A stretch of DNA of 64,000 nucleotides from Shinisaurus crocodilurus (Eukaryota > Chordata > Lepidosauria > Squamata > Shinisauridae). The DNA is taken from the NCBI GenBank assembly GCA_021292165.1, contig CM037878.1, positions 188,293,118-188,357,117 of the forward strand, in the 5' to 3' direction. The position numbers and the translations under genes are program-made. The notes beneath the pieces are model-generated. The model was not told the origin of the DNA. It did not search any database and worked only from the letters and a program-made list of their open reading frames with translations. This document shows positions 29,761 to 42,021 of this stretch, piece after piece (position 1 is the stretch's first letter; every line of letters starts with the position of its first letter).

Positions 29761-31019
29761 CTTTAAAGCCCAGTGAGATGCCACTCTTCTCATAGAAACT
29801 AATTCTTTCTCCCAAGCCAATCAAAATGCAAAGGGGAGAATGTCTGCACATATATCATGTGAGGCTACTCCAGTTCAGAAGCATCTGAAGAGGAAGGCTG
29901 CAGCTTGCCACATTGTTTTCTAGCTGTAAAGAAAGCACTTTTACCCCACTTGTTAAGAGCACAAAATATTGGACATTTTCAGAAGCAACAAGTTATGGAA
30001 GATTCTGTATGCCTTCCATAACCCGCTAGCATAATGCCACTTCTACCCCTTAAAATACATCATTCTGGTCCTCTATGCATGTCTGTCAGTTATTGGGCTT
30101 GAACTGCAGAAGCCCTGAGTGATAGGTATTCATCATTCCCCACCTCTAATGTATCATCAAAGTGGTGATTCGAGGATCTAATCATGGATGGCCTGTTGCT
30201 GCCCTGTAACTAATGAATTTGCAAGCTGATTCTAAGAATGAAACTACAAATCTAACTGAAGTAAATGGCAGATTTAGTTATAGTGGAGTAAGTAATGGCC
30301 CAAGCCAGAATCAGTGTGTTATGAAAACTCAGTGCAAAATCTTTCAGTGCATGACAGTTCCTGATTTACAGTATTTCCAAGGTAGTATTCCAGCCTTGTG
30401 CACTTGCCTGTAGGTTATCTAGCAGTCCTCTTATTTGGCAGAAAGATCTACCACATATTTAAAATATGAACCAGTTTTTCTAGATCTGAAGTGTCCAAGT
30501 GATTTATTAATCATGTTTCAAAGAACACTGAAGTTATTTAATTCTGGATAAGATACTACCCACACACTGTTTTATTGTTGTGCATAGTCTTTTTTTGTCA
30601 CAAACTTGGGAGTTATAAAGCATTCTAGGAAGGAACACACATTACTTCCTTGCTCAAAAAGGAAGCTAGCAAATATTTCCCAGAACTTATGAAATTGTGC
30701 CACTATGCAAATTAATGGGTCCATGTCACTACATTGGTCATCCAGCCTCCTCCAACACACGTATGGTTGAAGTGGATGGGAGAGGAGAAACTGAGCAACA
30801 TAAGAAACACTGGGTTGCACAGGTTATATTGGGGATGGGTAAGAATTTAGTTTTTGATAAGAATTCTTTTGTTAAGAGTTATTCTCTTTGATAATTTACC
30901 AAATTCACAAAGTTCTTCATATTTGGGAGAGAAAGATTTTAAAAATTCAAATGTGGGAGAAAGTGAAACTGACAGATTTGCTCATCCCTAGACTATATTA
31001 TCTATTTCTCACCCATAGC
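29761..31019. other. Unassigned sequence
   Basis: No recognised gene or repeat. Confidence 0.5.
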
Positions 31020-31027
31020 CCTTATGA

Positions 31028-31228
31028 CAGGGCTCTCCAACCTTGGGTCACCACCAGATGTTGCTAGACGACACCCCCCAGAATCCCTTGCCATTAGCCA
31101 TGCTGGCTGGGTCACCCTAACCTACCTCAGAGGGTTGTTGTGAGGGTAAAATGGAGAGGAGGAGGAGGAGGATTATGCAAGGAGCTGTAGGCCAGCAACA
31201 TCTGGGGACCCAAGGTTGGAGAGCCCTG
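31028..31228. mobile_element. hAT-type MITE carrying a SINE core segment
   Basis: Termini CAGGGCTCTCCAACCTTGGG and CCCAAGGTTGGAGAGCCCTG are exact inverted repeats. A perfect 8-bp TSD, CCTTATGA, flanks it (31020-31027 and 31229-31236). Between the arms, 31113-31182 is a MIR-like SINE core (ACCTACCTCAGAGGGTTGTT, GTAAAATGG, GGAGG run). This is either captured cargo or a partial insertion. Confidence 0.92.
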
Positions 31229-31236
31229 CCTTATGA

Positions 31237-32705
31237 AGTAGCTTCAGAATTTGAACAGAATTATCAGCAAGCCAATACTTTGAGGCAAATATTCAGAATT
31301 GTGAGGAATGAAATGCAACTCTGCCTCTGAGCCTTTTCCACATGTACTTTTAGTTCACTTCTTCTGAAGCTGTTCACAAACTTTAGTCACAGAAGAAGCA
31401 AGGCTGCAGCAGGGAACAAGAAATTAGTGAGTGCCTCCATGCCTCTTTAAGCAAAGTGAAGATGCTTCCCTGTTTTCTTGTGCTGTGCTACAAGCACAGC
31501 ACAGAAAGTTAAGAAGAGTTGCCCAATTGCTTAGAAAATTAGTTTCCCTTGCTGCACTTAAAAGTTGCTGCAGCATATTGCAGGAAGGTAAGGAGAGTCA
31601 CCTGGTTTTCCAGGCAATACAGGAGAGATAGGTAGCAACACTGGAGAAAATGTGGCAATGAGCCACCCCTCCCCTGCCTGGCCCAGATGAAGTTCATCCT
31701 AATTGGCTAAAGACACCTGGGCTACTGAAAGGAGGGGTGGAAGAATCTATACTGCTGCTGTGGCTTTTGGGTTTTGTTGTTGTCTGCACACTTTCGCGGG
31801 AGTAGGGCTTTTGGCTGAGGCAAGCTCTAAAGAAGACCAACCCCCAGGTAAAGGAAGTGCCTGCGTATTTAGATAGTAAAGAACTAGCTTTTGTTGTTTT
31901 ATAGCTCTACTTGTATGTACCAAAGTGTCTCCCCACCTTTCTCCCTCTTTCCTCATTCCCCACCTTTTACTGTAATCTGTTTACCTTAAATAAATTTTCC
32001 TGGTTTTACCCCACACGGTGTGTGTGGTTCCTCTGTGGTGTGGTTCAGTGCTAAATCCAGTGTATAGACAAGGGCAAGGCCCTGAGAGAATCAGTGTCAA
32101 GACGGCAGAGCTAAGACTGGCAGTTTTGCACCTTTGATCTCTCTGGTCTTGAGAAAAGGACCGGTTGGCACTGGCAGTCCTTCACAAACACCGAAACATC
32201 TAGCAGGGAAAACAGGCAAAGGAAGAACTGGTATATGAAAGTAGTAATTGATTATGTAAAGTCTGCCCAATGTGTTATGACCAACAGTTTTCCTCATGGG
32301 CAAAGTGTTTTCATGGATCTTATTCCAGCACACCAACTAATATAACTCATTCACAAATATTCCCTGACATAACTGGTGAACTTTGTCACTTTGATTTGTC
32401 CATTTTATCAAACAACACAAACTTCACTCATCTTTGTGTCCCTACTCCAAGGATCAACAAAAGAGGCGATTCAACCTTGCAGCCCACAAAAATTAGGGCT
32501 TGTGTTTTGGCTCAGCGTATTCAAAATGAAACAGATGAACCAACTTGTCAGTCTTCCATTACCATAAAGGCAGATGAATATCTACCAGGAGCTGTCAAAC
32601 AGCTTTTCTGAGAATCATTTTCTTAGAGCGTACATTTCAAAGCTTCAAGCAAGAAAGTGGTCATGTCACTGACTTCATTCCATTCACAAATATTGGTGCA
32701 TGCGT
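31237..32705. other. Unassigned sequence
   Basis: No recognised gene. 31780-32080 has a polyadenylation-like AAATAAATTTTCCTGG and a GTGTGTGTGG block that might be a decayed retroviral LTR, but no partner LTR was seen. Confidence 0.4.

Positions 32706-32732
<27 letters not shown>
32706..32732. repeat. (CA)n microsatellite
   Basis: CA dinucleotide run of about 13 units. Confidence 0.95.
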
Positions 32733-32737
<5 letters not shown>

Positions 32738-32967
32738 GCCAAGAGGAAAATGCTCTTGTTTAATATGCATGAAGCAAACACTCTATTAAAGCCTTCGTAA
32801 TCAAGTACTTTTTTGAGAAATGCAAAGACAAAAATGAATATGAACAATGCTAAAGCAGCTTTGTTAAAAGTGTAATAAATATGTTTGGGTTTATTTTCTT
32901 AGAATAAAAAAGATATAGTGGTTCAAAACAAGAAAAGAGACATTGCTAATGTAATCATGCAAACATT

Positions 32968-33116
32968 GTAGCGATGTAACTGCTCGCCTCGAGTGGGCAT
33001 AGCAGGCCAAAATCGGCCCTGCTCACGCCCGCCAGAGACTTGCTTTGATATAGGAGTGTTTTGGATTACAAGCACGGTTCCGGAACGAATTATGCTCTCA
33101 ATCCAAGGTATTACTG
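32968..33116. mobile_element. Mariner-type MITE, one half only
   Basis: Ends in AATCCAAGGTATTACTG followed by TA. It matches the reverse complement of one half of the full copy at 60043-60301, including CCGGAACGAATTATGCTCTC and TTTGATATAGGAGTGTTTTG. The opposite end is missing; the sequence stops at GTAGCGATGTAAC, which is near the middle of the full element. Confidence 0.85.
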
Positions 33117-33350
33117 TATATAGAGAAAGAGTAGCCTCAATTTTTGACAACTACAGTATTCAGATACTGCACATCTAAGTTTCTAAAGCCTTAAGGCTCT
33201 ACAGGATGTCAAACTTAGTTGAATTCTCAGGCTTAATGACCCTAAAAATGTGTGTTCTTTTTTTTTGGGGGGGGGGGACACATTATGTAAGTACTGTATA
33301 CATTTTATGTAAAGTGGATTTAACTCTTTAAATCCACTGGCTCTTTAAAT

Positions 33351-33616
33351 GAGAGCCAGTGTGGCATAGTGGTGAGAGTGTTGGACTGGGACTCTGGAGT
33401 TCCGGGTTCTAGTCCCCGATCGGACATGAAACTCACTGGGTGACTTTGGGCCAGTCACTGACTCTCAGCCTAACCTACCTCACAGGGTTGTTGTGAGGAT
33501 AAAATGGAGGAGGAGGAGGAGGAGGAGGAGGAGGAGGAGGAGGAGGAGGATTATGTAAGCCACCTTGGGTTCCTTGCAGGAAAAAAGGCGGGGTATAAAT
33601 ATAATAAATAAATAAA
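33351..33616 (+). mobile_element. MIR-like tRNA-derived SINE, full length
   Basis: The best SINE copy. GAGAGCCAGTGTGGCATAGT head; A-box-like TGGCATAGTGG; B-box-like GGTTCTAGTCC; conserved TGACTTTGGGCCAGTCACTG; CACAGGGTTGTTGTGAGGAT core; a GGA expansion at 33505-33551; GGGGTATAAATATAATAAAT tail. The Pol III boxes and overall order suit a tRNA-derived CORE/MIR-like SINE. The tail resembles an L2-type 3' end, which would allow mobilisation by an L2 polymerase. Confidence 0.92.
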
Positions 33617-34774
33617 GTACCATGTTTTGGGTTAAATTGTGCATGTGGCTGAATCATACAATGGGGCTTTGAATGCTCCAGTCATATATTTACACAAGAA
33701 GCTAAGGAACGGGGGGGGGGGGATTATATATACTAGGAGCACAGACACAAAATTCCATTTATATTTCTCCCTTATTCTCCAGTCCACTTTGCTCATTTGA
33801 AATGGGTCATAACCTTTAATTCTATGATCACAGATGCTAGACATATGTTTTTGAGGGGGGGGGGATTTAGATTACTCCACAAATAAATTAGATCTAGTGT
33901 GCTCCATCATCTATTATGTGCACAGGAACAGGCCATGCAGCTATTTTAATATTGTTCATCAACATGAATAATCCTACTCTCAGCATTTATCAGTATACAG
34001 TACAGTACAGTATACATTCCCCACAGCCTTTTGGCCTGCTCAGAGAGAACCGTGTCCTCAGTGCTGAAACAAGTATTAATGTAGTGGGGACTGGGGATGT
34101 TTTCTCTTCTTAATGTAAATATTTCTTTCAGTCTTATCAGTGCACTCTTAATACAATCAGCAGCGATATAGTTTACAGAACAGGTAGTGCAAAATGCATA
34201 ACATAATTAAGCATGATCCACACATGAGACTTTTTACAAGGTATTTGTGATGAACTCCTTATTCCAGGATCGTTCAGAGACATCTGCAGGAGTCAATCCC
34301 ACAAAGAATACAATGTGATAAAAACAAAGCTGCATTATGCATGCATGCTTTGCTTTCCACTTTTCCTGGCCTGTTAGGGCAAAATATATGCATAAATGCT
34401 TAATCACAGGTGGGACCGGGATCTAAATTAAGCAAGGCAGCTCTTGCACTTACATGCCCACCCAAGAGACAGGAAAGAACCTCCATGCCTAGACATAAAA
34501 CAACCACTCCCTCATGGACACACAGCACACTTGCCCCTTTAAATATTGCATTTTAAAATCCTGTTTGAGGACTAGCCAAAACCAAACCAAAACAATCCCC
34601 CCCCCGAACAATACCCGCAATGCTAAACAGAGCAAATATAATTTAACAAGGTTCCATTGAATAACAAGAGTGTTATTTTTAACAGCAAAATATGTACAAT
34701 ACCTTGTGGAAGGCCTAAGAATAAGTACTGGATCCATCATTGTTCAAAGGTAGAAAAATGAAGTGAAGGTGTGA
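33617..34774. other. Unassigned sequence
   Basis: Short G-runs (33713-33721, 33857-33864) and a CAGTA repeat (33995-34012). No gene or clear mobile element. Confidence 0.5.
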
Positions 34775-34802
34775 AGTGTGTGTGTGTGTGTGTGTGTGTG
34801 TG
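34775..34802. repeat. (GT)n microsatellite
   Basis: GT dinucleotide run. Confidence 0.95.
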
Positions 34803-34873
34803 GTGCCCAATGGAGTATAAATGTTTGGGTCTCTGCCTCAGGCATGTTCATACTGGATACATCTACTGGAAAC

Positions 34874-35262
34874 AAAGAGACTGAAAGAACTGGGCATGTT
34901 TAGCCTTCAGAAGAGAAGACTGAGGGAAGATATGATAGCACTCTTCAAGTACTTGAAAGGTTGTCACACAGAGGAAGGCTAGGATCTCTTCTCGATCAGC
35001 CCAGATTGCAGGACATGGAATAATGGGCTCAAGTTACAGGAAGCCAGATTCCACCTGGACATCAGGAAAAATTTCCTGACTGTTAGAGCAATACACCAAT
35101 GGAACCAATTACCTAGAGAGGTAGTAGGCTCTCCCACACTGGAGGCATTGAAGGTGCAGTTGGACAGCCAACTGTCAGGGATGCTTTGACCTGGATTGAG
35201 CAGGGAGTTGGACTCGATGGCCTTATAGGCCCCTTCCGACAATACTATTCTATGATTCTATG
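34874..35262 (+). mobile_element. CR1 LINE 3' end
   Basis: Starts with GACTGAAAGAACTGGGCATG and passes through the CR1-typical GATATGATAGCACTCTTCAA, AGGAAAAATTTCCTGACTGT, GGAGTTGGACTCGATGGCCT and CCTTCCGAC blocks. It ends in the characteristic CTATTCTATGATTCTATGA repeat. 5'-truncated, with no intact frame. Confidence 0.95.
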
Positions 35263-35343
35263 AAATCTACTGACAACAGAGCCAGGCAATCTTCTTGAGA
35301 AATTTTGGTAAATCAAAAATCTTTCAACATAATATGTTGCAAG

Positions 35344-35489
35344 CAGTGCTTTTTTTCTGGAGAAAAAGGTACTGGAACTCTTGGATTACATTTCCTCGGG
35401 AGTAGATGGCGATTAAATTGTAATGCAATTAATAGAAGAAAAGGTGCTGGAACTCAGTTCCAGTGAGTTCCACCAGAAAAAAAGCCCTG
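35344..35489. mobile_element. hAT-type MITE with intact TSD
   Basis: Ends CAGTGCTTTTTTTCTGG and CCAGAAAAAAAGCCCTG. TSD GTTGCAAG at 35336-35343 and 35490-35497, exact. The interior is 146 bp and non-coding, with an inner near-inverted GGTACTGGAACTC / GAGTTCCAG pair. Confidence 0.93.
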
Positions 35490-35504
35490 GTTGCAAGGAT
35501 TACA

Positions 35505-35580
35505 ACCATGAAGCACTTGGAACACTTGAAAGTGCTATACAAATGTTAAGCATTATTATTATCATCATCACAATTCAGTT
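35505..35580 (+). mobile_element. MIR/L2-type 3' tail relic
   Basis: GAAAGTGCTATACAAATGTT followed by AAGCATTATTATTATCATCA is the kind of 3' end shared by MIR SINEs and L2 LINEs. A very small fragment. Confidence 0.5.
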
Positions 35581-35919
35581 CAGTCAGTTCCTGTAACTGA
35601 CAGTTCAGTGTCCTCCCATGGAAGTGAAATTATTTCTCCTTCCCTACCATAGAAAACAGAGGAAAGATGGGCAGTTTTCAGGACTCCGATCCTAGCAGTT
35701 TGATGCAACACTTCATGCTTTATTTTTCATTAGATGTTTTTATAGTGCTGCTAGCGCTACAGTGGCACCTGGTGTCAAATTGCAAACATTGCAATAAAAT
35801 TCAAAGCAGCAGCAAAGGTTTGTGGGGGGTAGTAACCAAAAAGTGCTAATTTGTTGTTGTTTAGATTGTGAGGAATATCTTTTGTTGACATTTGGGAATT
35901 TGGGCATGTTTCCTAATTA

Positions 35920-36130
35920 CAGTAATACCTTGGATTGCAAGTAACTTGGTCTGAGAGCGTTTTGCTAGACAAGCAAAAAAATTTAAAAATTTTTGAATTG
36001 ATAAACGAGCAAGGTCTTGCAAGACAAGTAGTCACTACTTGTCTTGCAAGACCTTGCTCGTTTATCAAGTCAAAATTTTTTAAAAAATTTTGCTTGTCTT
36101 GCATGTAGGGATGTAACCGCTCGCCTTGAG
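35920..36130. mobile_element. Mariner-type MITE, other half, with large palindrome
   Basis: CAGTAATACCTTGGATTGCA follows TA (35918-35919) and matches one end of the full copy at 60043-60301. The opposite end is missing after about 36130. The middle has become a near-perfect inverted repeat: arms 35966-36032 and 36034-36100, around a single C. In the full copy the corresponding stretch occurs once. Confidence 0.85.
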
Positions 36131-36514
36131 TTCAGTTGCTTTAGTTCAGTTTCACTTTCTTTTCTGTTTGTTAGCTGAAGTCCCAGGCAGGAACCAGTAG
36201 AAGCCTTGCCTTGGCTTGAATTAAGTTCGTAACTCTCTTTCTACTAGATGCTTGTGGAATTATTACAGAAGACTATACCATAGTCTCCAACTGCCCCGAA
36301 AATGTCAGGACAGTCCTGAAAACCCTTAAACCATCATGGCTTCTCACTTTGTTATGCAAAGTTCTGAATTCTCCCCTGCCTCCCGCAAGCTGCTTTAAAC
36401 TGCTATTAAAGAGCCATGGGAAAAATTGCAGCTAAGCTAAAACTTTTAACTTAGCTGCAATTTTGCTGATGGCCCCTTTAAGAAACAGTAAGCAGGGAGG
36501 GAACAGACACTAAG

Positions 36515-36545
<31 letters not shown>

Positions 36546-37081
36546 CATGTCTTTATATTGCCACAGATATTATTTCTTAATGACGCTGACTCTTTGTCTC
36601 TAACAGGTGAGTTTACAGTGTCAGAAGGAAATGCAAGAAACTTCCCCTTCTCTCTGAAGCTCCATGTTTGGGTGGGTGGGTAAGTTTCACCTGTTAAATT
36701 TGTGCCAATCCTGACAATTTTAAAACAAAAAGAAAGGGACTGCCCTGCAAGCACTGACACCCGCCCCCCCAATGAAAAACACCAGATATCAACAATTAAG
36801 GGTTTAAGTAAGGTTAAAAAAATATTACAAAAGCCACTTACAAAATATTATAAAATAATATATAATATAATAATGTAATAATTATAATATATAAGATAGT
36901 ATATAATAATATAATTCTGGAAAAGTCATTTGGAATTGGTTGTGCTGCTGCTACCTCTTCTAGCAAGGAGCAGCATTTCACAATTATCCCTCAATTACAT
37001 GATACTTCTTCACATAATGCATAATCAATTTGCTGCCACAAGATGTGATGGTCAGTGTGGATTGCTTTAAAATATACACAC
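36131..37081. other. Unassigned sequence with GT and TA-rich runs
   Basis: A GT microsatellite at 36514-36541 and a TA/AT-rich low-complexity stretch at 36826-36915. No gene seen. Confidence 0.6.
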
Positions 37082-37143
37082 TTTCCTGTAAGTCCCATTG
37101 AATGTAATAGGAGTTACTTCTGAGTACACATGTATAGGATTGT
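37082..37143. mobile_element. Short inverted-repeat MITE, 'GCAATCCTATGCATG' family, partial copy
   Basis: CTGTAAGTCCCATTGAATGT followed by AGTTACTTCTGAGTACACAT and GTATAGGATTG. This is the right arm of the family seen at 4044-4129. Confidence 0.55.
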
Positions 37144-38870
37144 TACTCTGTTTTCAGAGCAGTGGTAAATGTTACTTGGCTCTACCTGTGTACCCCATGT
37201 GAAAGTCTTTTTCTAACACATGTTGAAGTGCAATGGAGAAGGCTATCTACAGTAATGATTAGGATTATTCTGCAGGGATTTTGGATTGGTTTTTTAAAAT
37301 GCATTAGAAGAGAGTTAGCAGAAAACACACCCTCCTCAAGAGAAAGAAAGAAAAAATCCCAACTACAAATAGAAGCAAAAACATCATCATTCCATTTTGG
37401 CATTATTGTTCAATCACAGTGTTGTTCTTGTTTTTTTTAATAAAGTGCAATAGAGCCCTTTTTTTTTCTGAGTGGAGAAAATAGGAGCTTGCGGGTTGGC
37501 CTGTGAACCACTTTGCACACTCAGATATCTCTAAATGTTAAATATTATTATAAATTCAAAGATTTCTGTGCTTAAAATACTGCAGTTTTGTGTGTTTCCT
37601 TTAATAACTTTTGCACTTGACCATGCCCTTTGGTTACCTTGGCATACCCTTGGCCACGCCTTCATGTTGCCTGGCCACGCCCTCTTGATCACACCTTCAT
37701 GTTGCTTAACCATACCTCTTACAAATTCACATGTGTGTCCCTATTTTCATCTGTGAAATGTTGGTGGGTATACTGTACATCCTACCCAGACAGCCATAGG
37801 AAAAATGAGATCTCGCCCTCCCATCTTTCCACCTACATATAGTGCATGTGCTCAAATGTTCTTGGTAAAATGACACTACGAGCAGTTGCTACTAGGATGG
37901 CCAATTGTGCCTCACCAAAAGAGAGCAAACACATCACCAAAAAAGGACACCAATTTGCATATGCAAATTTATGTATATAGGTACAAATTTAGAAATAGTA
38001 TCCATAATTTAAATAAAAATAAAACACTAACATGGTAGCGGAGAAGGCTGACTAGGTGACCTGTGTGCCTGCTCACTCTGCTGTCCAAGCATTAACTGCT
38101 GTTGCACAACTTCAAGGCCCTTGCTCATCCACCTTACGGTTCTTTAAATCTGTAAATTGGACAGCCCTTCAAATAAAGGATACCTTCAAAATAGAGGCAC
38201 TCCTTTGGCAGCCCTTCAAATAGAGGACTGTTTTCTGTAAAGTAAGAAACTTGGCCACTATAGTTCATACAGATACAGATATTAAAAGTTGAAAACAAGT
38301 GCAATCCACATTAACCTCACTGTTACAGTAAAACTCATGAATAAGTAATAACAATGCAATTCCTGGTTAAATATAGGCTCAAAATTCAATTTGGATGCCA
38401 TGTTTTCAAAATTCAGCTTGCCCAAATTATGCAAAGAACTCATTTCCCGTTACCTGCATATATGTGACATTTGCATTTGAACAGGATTATTCTGCAGGGA
38501 TTTTGGATTGGTTTCAGCTTAGTTCAGCCTCAGAACCAGAAAAAGTGAGGTAATCTTTGGAGGCCAGAATGAGTAATGCAACTACAAGAGAGTTCGACAG
38601 ATACATTGAGATTGAGACTGCTTCTAGGTGAGGATGTTGTTGTACAATCACACTGTCTCATTTGAGGAATTTTACAGGGGGTCCAGACAATATCATCTTC
38701 AATGTGTAGCCCTCCTGTGTTTCTCCACCGTTTCTTCCTTCTTTTTCTTACCAGAAAGAAAAAAAAATCTATTAAGAAGTAAAAGATGGAATAGCTGCAC
38801 AATGCCTTTTTTTTTTTTTAATGCTTTTTGATTGTTAGTGCTAGGTGCCCTCCATTTGGAAGCACCCTAA
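37144..38870. other. Unassigned sequence
   Basis: No gene recognised. 37620-37730 has a run of CATGCCCTTTGG / CCACGCC / CATGTTGC words, a degenerate short tandem repeat. Confidence 0.5.
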
Positions 38871-38879
38871 ATGGTTCAA

Positions 38880-39240
38880 AATGATACAATTATCCATAAT
38901 GGGCTTGATGAGAGCCAATAAACTAAAGTTCAGTCCTGATAAGACGGAAGTGCTCAAGGTAGATGGTATTCAATCACTTCTGGATCTTGTCCACTCCTCC
39001 TAAAGCAGTAGGATTGCAGCCTGGGGTCTCTTCTGGATCTAGCATTGTCACTTGAAACCTTCTCACCTCTTTAACATGGAGTGCCTTCTGCACCACCTGT
39101 GACCTCCTGGACAGAGATAGTCTGGCCACACATATGGAGCAGAAGTAAAACTGGGTGCTTGATGTTGTCGATGCCTGATGTTTCCCTCTCTCTCCTGGGT
39201 ACTTTCCCACAAGTAATGACATCAGGATACAAGGTAAGTT
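38880..39240 (+). pseudogene. Old L2-type LINE relic
   Basis: MRANKLKFSPDKTEVL (about 38907-38955) is the equivalent of L2 RT motif D. Decayed sequence downstream keeps scattered words of the following region, such as LSRRSQVV in another frame. It is the same relic family as 16540-16990 and inactive. Confidence 0.6.
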
Positions 39241-40359
39241 GTTAGTATTAGACATTGTGGAGGATAGAAGTTTGACATAGGGAGGATACGCTTTGACACA
39301 GAACTCCTTTTTTTGGAAGCAGCCCCAGGTGTTTTTTGTGTATAATGTTTTGTTCTGCCTGCTGTCTTGCTAGAAAAGGAAGACATTCCACCTATGTTCA
39401 GAAGTCAACTTGTAGACAGGAAATATACCTATTAGTAAATGAGGATGGGATAAGTGACAGGCTCTGCTTTGTTTTCATAATCTACTGCTTTGTTTTCTAA
39501 TCTACTAACATATCCTGCATTCCTGTGCTACGCAGATTTGATTTACTAAGGAAGCCCAATGAAGCTTCCCTAAGGAATCTGGCTTTCAAGGCATCTCTGT
39601 ACCCTGCTTGCCTTTATCAATAGCTATTTATAATTTTAGACTAAAGAAGCTTGGGAATTTCATGACTACTAAAAGTTAAATGTGTTAAAAACAGGGATGG
39701 ACTAATCAGTCTATTTCTGCTACATGTCAGTTTTGCATGTATTCATTCATTAAAAAGTCTGTTCCTCACAATGTCCACATCAGTCTGCAATTTTAAAAAA
39801 TCTGCATGAAACTTCACACTTTCATACTCAATTTCCCCTAACACATCCATTTTGTACACAGTTTCCCCCTAACATATGCATTTTTGTATGCAACATTCTC
39901 TAATATAAAATTGTAAGCAATGTTTAAGCTAAAGAACTACATCACAACATTCAGAGAATTGTGCAGTCCAAAGGATATTCATCCAGGATGTGCATATTAG
40001 GTAAATTACTTAAAACTGTTGACCAAATAAAATTCTCCCCCATAAAAACTGTACAGTTGTCAAAACACCCTCATCAAATTATGAAAGTAAGCTTGACTCA
40101 TGGATTTGTTAAGTGATATTTATATTGATTCCAGAAAATAGTGTCCTTTTTTCTGTACCTAAAATAGTATTTCCATCATGTCTGAGCACTGGCTGCAGAT
40201 ACAAAACTATCTTGAGGAGCTCTGAATTATTATTTTTTGAGCTCTATGTTACTGGGTTATATTTATTATTATTATATTTATTTACACAATATTTTAGGTC
40301 ACCTTTTGGGCAACTTACAGGGCAACTTACAGATAATCATAACATATAAAGTACCCTAA
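39241..40359. other. Unassigned sequence
   Basis: No gene or clear repeat; AT-rich. Confidence 0.5.
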
Positions 40360-40790
40360 CAGAGCAATCCTATGGCCACTAGACAGTGTCTAGACAGTCA
40401 TAGGATTGCTTGGAACCCCAGCTATGAGCTCGGAAAATCATTCCAACCTCGTAGCTAGGGATCCGCATTTGGATCCCCCCCACCAAGCCGGCGTGGAAAG
40501 AACCATGCCGGCTGTGTCTCAGGGCTTTGGGGGGGCATTCCAGGAGAGGTGGAGAGGGACACTGCCAAGATGCAAGGTATCTTGGCAGCACCTCAGCCAC
40601 CTTCCTTCCCAGTCTGAGGCGGCTCACTTAGACAACCAAAACTGGCTGTCTGAGTGTTTTGCAGGGTGGGAGGAGTGTGGAGGTGACCTTCGCCTCCGCG
40701 CTCCTCCCACCCTTCATTAGGATGCCCGTAATCCTCTGAGTTTGGAGGGTTACAGGCAGCCCGATTGGATTACGCCATACACAACCAATT
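40360..40790. other. GC-rich segment of unknown origin
   Basis: Begins with a palindromic AGCAATCCTATG...CATAGGATTGCT (40363-40410). It becomes CpG-containing and GC-rich from 40430 to 40780, unlike its flanks. The composition jump suggests an inserted element, but I could not find a matching right terminus or TSD. Confidence 0.4.
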
Positions 40791-42021
40791 TAAAACAATT
40801 AAAACAGTATCGAAACAATTATAGAAATAGCAGCTTAAAACTCCTCATACCACGGCCAAGATCTTTCCTTAAAAATCAACGTAAGCTATTTCAGTTAATC
40901 CACAGCACTAAACACAAACCCTGTGATATATGCTATCAGAAGAAAAGAGTAATACCTTTCCTGACATTCCACAATACATTAGAGGTGATATGTTATGCTG
41001 TATGAATGCAGAACTTTTAAGGCACAGACATGATACATTCATTGTAATAGACAAATACATTAGCAGAAGTAATAAATTTAGCATTGCCCCTAGCAATCTT
41101 CAGTTTAGTAAATATTTATTGCACATTAACTTGCAATTTTCTAAAAGCAATACTCCAATTAACAGAGGAGATTACTGGGCTTAATGCACTTTGGTATTGG
41201 CCAAAGTTATCAAAGGGGGCTACCTGATGTCCCAAAGAATAGGCTGAATGAGCCTGTGATGATAGTGTACAGTTTGGGGACCCAAAGCATAGGTAGAAGG
41301 ATTAAATGGAATGGGAAATGAACCAAGGGCTTTTAACATTAGGCCTACATTAGGCTTTTAACCTACCACTTTACCAAGGCTTCTGCTCCTGGATTCTTTG
41401 CAGGATTAGGATCAGTTCCTTTACATGTGTTTTTTTCTGGGGGTTTCTTTCTCTGCCTTTCTATATTTTCCATTACACAACCACAAGGTGGTGCTGCGGT
41501 ATAGCAGAATTGCAAAAATACATGACCATTTTATAGCGTTTCATAGCATGATAGCCCTTTAATAGCTAATTTTCCATGTTCTAAAAAAAGCTGCGGAAAT
41601 ACTAGGAAAACACAGGAGAGGCCCTGGAGGATGATGACATCATGTAAAGCACCTGCAAATGACTGTGGGTGAGGAATCACAACAGCACAATAAATACCTC
41701 ATGTAGAGAAGTCCCAAGAAAGGCTTTTTCTAAATAGACATATTTATTTATGTATTTAATTCCAAAATAAATACAGTTCTGTGCACCATGCTTTTGGCTA
41801 AGTGAAGGATACAGCCATTATAACTTTTAGGGCACAATTCCATACTGAATATAGGCTTGCTATGGGGTTGTAGGATTCAGTGGAAGCCCTGTTATACCAG
41901 CAGAATGCTAGATATGTTGCCACCATGAAAAATATGTCAGAGGAAAAAAAGCCTCTCATTGTGTGCACCAGGAACACCTTTGGGTCATGGCAGCTGTTTG
42001 AAAAGCATTGCATTCTGTACC
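40791..42021. other. Unassigned sequence
   Basis: AT-rich, no gene or clear repeat. Confidence 0.5.

Noticed and set aside
31780..32080. Possible solo LTR
   Set aside because: Only a polyadenylation-like signal and a GT-rich block; no TG...CA ends with a TSD and no partner copy in the window.
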